From positions 1 through 35,414 of the forward strand of contig CAJNDS010001087.1 in the NCBI GenBank assembly GCA_905221605.1: DNA of 35,414 nucleotides, read 5' to 3'. The position numbers were made by a program, and so were the translations under genes. Positions 30,945 to 35,414 of this stretch are shown here, one piece after another. The notes below the pieces were generated by a model. That model made no database searches and was not told where the DNA came from. It saw only the letters and a list, made by a program, of their open reading frames with translations. How positions within the stretch are numbered: the first letter of the stretch is position 1; every line of letters begins with the position of its first letter. The stretch is from Symbiodinium natans (taxonomy: Eukaryota; Sar; Dinophyceae; Suessiales; Symbiodiniaceae).

Positions 30945-32990
30945 GAAGGGTTTGGGCATGCATTGGAGCCCATAGAATTATTCATGCGTTTGGGCATAGG
31001 GGGGGCAAAGATCTGGGGGGCAAAGATGTGGGGTGAGGGGAGCGCGGAAAGTGGGGAAGGTGGAGGGAGCGGAACTGGAGGGAATGGCAGGGGCGGAGCA
31101 TACCAGAAAAGTCAACAAAACAGCCAAACGGCCGCGGGCCACATTCTCCTTGGGAATCTTGGTAGAAGGCCTGAAGAGCATGTCTGAGCAGGTGGCTTCC
31201 AATATCAGATCCCTAATTTGTTTATTTAATTTAATGTATCAGTATAAACGGCCCACGAAATCGCAACCAAACGTCGAAAGATAATTTGTTTGGAAGTTGG
31301 TTTTGGCATTCGCTTTTGCACTGTGTTTTATTTTTTGGGTACAAACCAGTTTCAGGCCTTGACTTGGGAAGCCCCAAAACCAACAATCACGTTTTTGTTA
31401 GTGGGGGAGGGAAGGAAATTTTTGAGGCAAGCATGTTTAACGCACATGGTTGCTTTTGATACTGCATGGATTACCATCGTGCGTTTTGCACGATTTTGGC
31501 CTCTACGTGGTGTTTGTACATGTGTACAGATATGTCCATAAGGGCATTTGTACGTTTGTACATGTCTATGGATAGACACAAATGTGTATGTACATCTATG
31601 TTTTGCTGCATACACTTCAGTATATGTATATATACATACATACATACATACATACATGGCCAACATGTGGTCCACATGCGGACATGCATGCATGCATGGG
31701 TTGGCGAGGAGATACCCGACGAACTATCTCTTTCTGTTCGCTTTCACAGCCTTCGAGGCCTCAAACCTCAGATATCATGACCTCCCGGATGTGGACACTG
31801 TAAGCCAAAAAAGCAGGCAATGGCCATCGGCGTTGTCAGTGCCGTCGGGGAACCCAGACTCTCATTTTCGAAGCTGGGAAGAACTTCAGTGGTGAAACTT
31901 TTGTGTGCCTAGCCATTCCGAGATGTTCACTCCCGAAAGCCTGCTGCTGGCCTGCATCCAAGTTTTGCAGAAGACAGCAACAAAACGAAGCCTGACACAT
32001 CCCTGTTGAAGGCTGCGGGCGGTACGACCTTGGTGTTCATGGTGGGGGCCTGAAGGGCCTGAAGCCTGTGAGCCACCGAATCAAGCCAGACTGTCCATGT
32101 CAAGAAGGCAGGTGCAGTGCGACCTTGTCTGTGCATCGCCTTGAGGCCTTGACAGCCTACGCCTTCAACGCGACAGCCTTGGGACCGCAAGGCAACACAG
32201 GCAATACGTTGCACTCTCGGAGAGGCATCCACAGACTTCACTGGCTACGGGCTCGGGGCTCAGACTTGATGGGGCACATCGTGCAGCCCATTCATGCCCA
32301 TTCCGCACTGTCCGTATTGCCTGCCAGCTGCCAGACCCTACCTCTTCGCTGGGGTCTTCGCGCTCTTTCTCTTTGGCCTCGTCTTGGGGCTCCTACCGCT
32401 GCCTCCTGCATGCAAGGGAGATAGATCAGCCATGTCTCAGGCACAGTTCCACACGCACGCTGTATCCGCACGATAATTCCCTTTTGTGCAATGTAGCTGC
32501 AGCTTATGTGGCATCTGAAGCCAGGTTTGGCATATCCATCACTGTGGCGACGGCCATCTACGACTGCTTGGGTGCACGGGGCTTTGGATTTCGAATGGAT
32601 ACCGCTTACCGAAGCTGTGACATCTTTGGCACCTTCGAACATTTGAGGTTCTCTTGTTCTCCTTCGCCATCATCTTTGATACGCAGATGATGCTGGGCGA
32701 ATGGGGCGGTCACAAGGCATGGCGGTTCAAGTTGATGGGAGCCTGCTGGCACCGTTGGCGCTTCGTTGAAATTTCAGGTCGCCATCTCAGTCGACGAGTA
32801 CGTATTCGCCGCCCTGAACTTGTACTTGGACCGAATCTGATTGCCAAGCATTGCTAGACAGCACAGCGGTCAACACAGCAGTGCGCCGCAGGACATCATC
32901 AACTTGCTCGGCCCTGAGGATCCTGAAATTGAAAAGACTTTCTTCAGAGGATGTGTTCCTCAGGGGGATTTTTTAGGAACTCCAAGCTGA
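27142..32990 (+). CDS. TMBIM / Bax inhibitor-1 / Lifeguard family membrane protein in 16 or more small exons
   Basis: TMBIM proteins are multi-pass ER, Golgi or plasma-membrane proteins acting in Ca2+ leak and cell-death suppression. Exons placed by family alignment are 27142-27190, 27282-27319 (VAVRRGFVQK), 27413-27448 (VYGILTAQLALT), 27533-27593, 27653-27735 (SWIMSHEWLLVVSAPWLSL), 31709-31757 (RYPTNYLFLFAFTAFE), 31817-31840 (AMAIGVVS), 31923-31949 (MFTPESLLL), 32012-32047 (AAGGTTLVFMVG), 32146-32169 (ALTAYAFN), 32225-32250 (ASTDFTGYG), 32335-32397 (YLFAGVFALFLFGLVLGLL), 32525-32573 (GISITVATAIYDCLG), 32648-32716 (LLFSFAIIFDTQMML), 32778-32828 (ISVDEYVFAALNLYL) and 32892-32990 (DIIN to the stop). 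The hallmarks FDTQ and EYVFAALNLYLDIIN are intact. All introns use GC-AG except 32829-32891, which uses GA-AG. About 15 residues between 27735 and 31709 are not located. After DIIN the usual last hydrophobic helix is replaced by LLGPEDPEIE and a short tail. The start codon is not identified. Confidence 0.88.
28121..28187. repeat. poly-G tract
   Basis: Forty-four consecutive G residues (28121-28164), then interrupted G-runs to 28187. Strong G-quadruplex potential; the exact length is unreliable in any assembly. Confidence 0.95.
28875..29062. repeat. 37-base minisatellite with alternating A/B monomers
   Basis: Monomers alternate between TCTCTAAGCGTTTGAGG-type (A) and TTTCTAAGCATTTTGAGG-type (B), each followed by a CCCTAAACTCCCTT-like segment. 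The order is A-B-A-B-A-B, so the higher-order unit is about 70-74 bases and is present three times, the last truncated. Confidence 0.85.
29090..29572. repeat. GC-rich repetitive element, possibly a dispersed short element
   Basis: TGATGCTCCTGATGCGC-type words occur at about 29122, 29167 and 29210, separated by GGGGTCCC-rich hairpin-like sequence. Downstream, CCGGCCT-N-GCTTCGCAG appears twice (about 29314-29337 and 29460-29482), next to a GCCGCCGACC-like word. The composition differs sharply from the flanks. I see no convincing pol III A/B boxes and no open frame with homology, so a SINE-like or other dispersed repeat is only a suggestion. Confidence 0.4.
29648..29713. repeat. inverted interstitial telomere-like repeat
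   Basis: Three CCCTAAA units (29648-29668) meet head-on with TTTAGGG units from 29669, some as TGTAGGG, to 29713. The two arms are complementary and could form a hairpin. TTTAGGG is the plant-type telomere repeat also reported for dinoflagellates. Confidence 0.9.
29856..31100. repeat. G-rich satellite built on GGGCATGCATTGGAGCCC
   Basis: The word GGGCATGCATTGGAGCC or a one- or two-base variant occurs about ten times (near 29858, 30001, 30025, 30121, 30360, 30517, 30672, 30698, 30832, 30954). Three large copies (about 29856-30024, 30514-30700, 30951-31100) share the same order of sub-blocks: the word, AATTATTCATGC, GGGGGGGCAAAGATGTGGGG, GGGGAAGGTGGGGGG. A 30-G run lies at 30912-30941. The long proline-rich - strand frames are translations of this satellite. 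Confidence 0.92.
31500..31695. repeat. TGTA/CATA-rich simple sequence before a TMBIM exon
   Basis: Repeated TGTACATG/TGTATATG words and a (CATA)n run at about 31634-31656, then ATGCATGCATGCATG at 31683-31697. It sits immediately upstream of the acceptor of exon 31709-31757. Confidence 0.7.
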
Positions 32991-33258
32991 GGTTCCTGCA
33001 TCTTCTGTCCCTATTCGGCGAGCGACGCTGAATGACGCTGAATGCTGTTCCGAGACCGTCCAGACATAATCAGACATAGCCCGTCTGATCAAAAGTACCT
33101 TTCCCAAATCATGCGGGAACTTCCGATAATGTTTGCAGGGAACGCCCGCCGTGCAGTTGCATTTGCGCGTTTGTACGAGAGACCTTGGAGAGAAAAAGGG
33201 GCACAACATCACACCGGCATCATGAGGTCCTCTTGTCTTAAACTTTCGAGTCCCAGTT

Positions 33259-33318
33259 GCAAGCAGATGCAGTCGGGGTTAGAGGCCTGCAAGGAGATGC
33301 AGTCGGGGTTAGAGGCCG
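33259..33318. repeat. two 30-base direct repeats
   Basis: GCAAG(C/G)AGATGCAGTCGGGG with TTAGAGGCC(T/G) occurs twice back to back, between the TMBIM stop (32990) and the PARP start (33457). The rest of this 466-base spacer has no recognised gene. Confidence 0.85.
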
Positions 33319-33456
33319 GCTAGTTCCAGCTAGTATCAAGGAAAGCGATCCATCCGTACAGCTGCCATTGGTGTTAGCATCTTCAATCAAGGCGACATTG
33401 CACATTCATGGCGCCACCTCCCACTACAGCTGAAAGCACTGTCACCGAATCTTGCC

Positions 33457-34716
33457 ATGGACGAGGAAGTGGGGCTCGTCATATGCATGCTGGCATCAGG
33501 GTTCATCCTTCTTCTGCTGCGTCAACATCTTCGGCGTCTTTGTGGAAAGCGATTGGAAGAGGCACAAGATGCAATACCTCCCTACTGGCAGAATGCAGGC
33601 AAGTCCTTAAACGCAACGGACCCAGCGGACAGGTCAAGTCCGGATTACTTTGATGATATATATCCAGTGTCGCTACAGAACCGCGAAATTCTGCAAGGCT
33701 TCCTCAACGAGACCAGCTCGAACACTGAAATTCACTTCAGCCTTGTGAGAGCTGTTCGTGTGGAGCACTCCCGCTTGTGGCTCCATTACCAGGACAAGGC
33801 TGCCCGTATGGCTTCGAGGAAAATGCAGTTTAAGGGCCTTGGGCCTCCTTCCACAAACCAGGCGTTAACAAATGTCGAGAGCGATGGATGGGATGGTGGA
33901 TTTGTGCATGCGATGGATGAAGAGGTTTGTGAGGCTTACCTTTTCCATGGCACCGATCCACATTCTGCGCTGAAGGCAAGGGAAAGTTTTTCTAGCCGCA
34001 ATTTATCCCGCAGTCTGCCTAGACACACACCGACAAACGCTGACCGTATCTGATTGTGACTGCGTGTCACGGTTGTTGCTGAGCTTTGCTAGGGCCATCT
34101 AGGTCTGGACGGCTGGGGGCGTTCTGAGCTTGTTTGTGTCCCTGTGTAGATCGTGGAAAATGGTTTCGAGGTGAAGGCGAGCCGTGCGGGGAAGCGCTTC
34201 GGCTTTGGCGGTTATTTCTCTGAAGATCCGGCAGTGGCAGACCGCTACGCCGGGGAGGGTGAAGGCCTCTACCGTGCCTGCTACGCAATGCTTCTGTGCC
34301 GTGTGCTCTTGGGTCGTCAGTTCCACACCACTGCGTTCCGCGATGAAGACTGTGCCGAAGAGGCATTCCGAAAAGGTTTCGACTCCGTCTTGGCAGAGCC
34401 GCACGGGGCGCTGCACCGAGAGTTTCTGGTCTTCGACGGACACCAAGTCTATCCAGAGTACGCATTAGTCTATGAGCGCCAGGCCAGCGATGCCTTTTTC
34501 TGCCCAAGTCCCGTTCGCCGTTATTGGGCCGGCGAAGGAGGCGAAGGCTTCTTGGGTAGCGAAGCCCGCGAACAGGCACGGCGCCTGCCAGCATACTGGT
34601 TCCATGCTGCCAACGACTCCGAAGGTTTCACATTCCATGACACGCACCCCGACCCGCAGATGAAAGCTGTGCTGGCCGAGCACCGCGGCCTTCGGATCAG
34701 TACATCGGGTTTTTGA
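33457..34716 (+). CDS. membrane-anchored PARP-type ADP-ribosyltransferase
   Basis: PARP catalytic domains transfer ADP-ribose from NAD+ to proteins or nucleic acids. Exon 1 is 33457-33975 and exon 2 is 34150-34716, about 361 residues in all; the GC-AG intron (33976-34149) joins HSALK to IVENGFEVK. Residues about 6-22 (GLVICMLASGFILLLL) form one predicted transmembrane helix near the N terminus, followed by basic HLRRLCGKR, suggesting a short lumenal end and a cytosolic enzyme. The domain shows VRAVRVEHSRLWLHYQDKA (the usual lead-in helix), LFHGTDP (catalytic His), FGFGGYFSEDPAVADRY (catalytic Tyr) and HQVYPEYALVYER (Glu in the PEY position), so the H-Y-E triad seems intact as in tankyrase/PARP1-type enzymes. 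A C-terminal extension of about 70 residues (RRYWAGEGGEGFLGSEAREQ onward) is not recognised. The start ATG opens directly before the membrane segment. Confidence 0.85.
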
Positions 34717-34754
34717 GAGCAGCCTTTCTTATAGTGTGCCAGCAACTCACAGCG

Positions 34755-35168
34755 ATGTTGCACCATCGCATGCCCAGAAGATTTGAAAGCTTCGAAAAGT
34801 TTCAAGTGCGCTCAGATGCACTCAGGCTCATGGACCGGACATTCCTGAGCGATTTCGGCTCCAAGACGATGGGCCTGCGGGTTCTGAAGGTTCTCCGAGT
34901 CGAGGACTCCGAAATGTGGCAGACCTACCGAGCCAAGCAGCGGCAGCTCCGAGAATGCCACAGACGCCGGGCGAGAGACCGGGCGAGAGAGAAAGCGGCT
35001 GGCAAGACTGCACGCGTGACAAAGACGGATGCTGAAATGGAGGAGGTTGTGAGCCCTCAGTCAAGCCCAATAAGCCCAAGTAGCCCAAGCCCGGCTCGGT
35101 CTTCGCGTTCGCTGGCTCCGACGCTGCAGGTACTGCAAGTGCATACCATGGAGGCCACGTATGGCTAG
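34755..35168 (+). CDS. 5' part of a second PARP-like gene
   Basis: The ATG at 34755 lies 38 bases after the upstream PARP stop. The frame reads FEKFQVRSDALRLMDRTFLS and then VLKVLRVEDSEMWQTYRAKQ, which corresponds to the lead-in helix VRAVRVEHSRLWLHYQDKA of the upstream PARP. It continues into a basic helix (RRRARDRAREKAAGK) and a Ser/Pro-rich linker (SPQSSPISPSSPSPARSS) before a stop at 35168. The catalytic HGT, Tyr and Glu motifs are not seen before the window ends, so the rest may lie in exons beyond 35414, or this copy is truncated. No transmembrane segment is evident after the ATG. Confidence 0.5.
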   Translation: MLHHRMPRRFESFEKFQVRSDALRLMDRTFLSDFGSKTMGLRVLKVLRVEDSEMWQTYRAKQRQLRECHRRRARDRAREKAAGKTARVTKTDAEMEEVVSPQSSPISPSSPSPARSSRSLAPTLQVLQVHTMEATYG

Positions 35169-35324
35169 CAACGTCGGCTCTCCCAATGTCGACTTCTGAC
35201 TTTAGTACATATACTTCGTAAATTTCGTAAATGTTATATTGTATATATAAAACATATATAAACACAATACATTAAGCTTTGTGTATTTTGTTTTGTTGGT
35301 ATTTCCACGTTTTTCGATTAATTT

Positions 35325-35389
<65 letters not shown>

Positions 35390-35414
35390 GGGCCGGGGTC
35401 CTCTTCGGGGGGCC
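35169..35414. repeat. AT-rich spacer and (GA)n microsatellite
   Basis: AT-rich sequence runs from about 35205 to 35325, followed by about 30 GA units (35328-35387), then GC-rich sequence to the window end. Confidence 0.9.

Larger units (their letters stand above)
27736..31708 (+). other. long repeat-filled intron of the TMBIM gene
   Basis: The donor is CACTG|GCTGGG and the acceptor TGGCGAG|GAGATAC. It is about 4 kb against 55-127 bases for the other introns of the gene. It carries poly-G, an ABAB minisatellite, an inverted telomere-like block and a G-rich satellite. One small missing exon (about 15 codons) may hide inside it. Confidence 0.6.

Noticed and set aside
29698-30959. Long proline-rich open frames on the - strand (MHAQTLPAPP-type)
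   Set aside because: They are translations of the G-rich satellite. All three frames stay open because of composition, and the copies follow the repeat units rather than any domain.
1-35414. CRISPR arrays, tRNA, rRNA genes, prokaryotic promoters
   Set aside because: None was seen. The tandem repeats found are coding exons or simple and satellite repeats, and gene structure is eukaryotic throughout.

Overview
The window looks like nuclear DNA of a core dinoflagellate (Symbiodiniaceae-like; the genus cannot be settled from sequence alone). Every gene I can read lies on the + strand, head to tail with short gaps. Almost all introns I could place by reading frame and family homology begin GC or GA rather than GT, and most have the dinoflagellate AG|G signature at the acceptor. 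Of 35 introns placed with confidence, 25 begin GC, 7 GA and 3 GT, and all end AG. A single-domain polyketide ketosynthase of the dinoflagellate type is present, and one telomere-like block uses TTTAGGG.

Layout. 1-1.3 kb: no gene seen. About 1.33-3.7 kb: a ketosynthase (KS) locus with a readable core and C-terminal domain but a broken 5' part. 3.7-8.5 kb: mostly unassigned, with simple repeats. About 8.58-12.87 kb: a multi-exon WD40 propeller gene whose last blades resemble the CCCH/WD40 (ZFWD) family. 14.5-15.1 kb: a small coiled-coil gene. 15.17-17.16 kb: a polypeptide GalNAc-transferase-like (GT27) gene with several N-terminal membrane segments. It is followed at 17.8-19.15 kb by a large R-type-lectin-like coding segment that is probably its 3' exon or a neighbouring lectin gene. 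About 19.3-19.6 kb: a small candidate gene. 20.25-26.0 kb: a gene with an N-terminal ubiquitin-like domain (four or five small exons) followed by eleven tandem EF-hand-like domains, nine of the ten junctions carrying an intron. 27.1-33.0 kb: a TMBIM/Bax-inhibitor-1/Lifeguard membrane protein split into at least 16 small exons, with a roughly 4 kb intron packed with minisatellites, poly-G, an inverted telomere-like block and a G-rich satellite. 33.46-34.72 kb: a membrane-anchored PARP-type ADP-ribosyltransferase. 34.76-35.17 kb: the start of a second PARP-like gene 38 bases downstream.

No operon logic applies. Head-to-tail order in dinoflagellates usually reflects shared polycistronic transcription with spliced-leader trans-splicing, and I saw no shared pathway. 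TMBIM (cell-death and Ca2+ control at ER/Golgi membranes), the EF-hand-like/UBL protein and the PARPs could each touch stress signalling, but that is inference. The most unusual items are the UBL plus 11-repeat gene, its two repeat subfamilies whose introns use different noncanonical donors (GC versus GA), and the TMBIM gene made of microexons.
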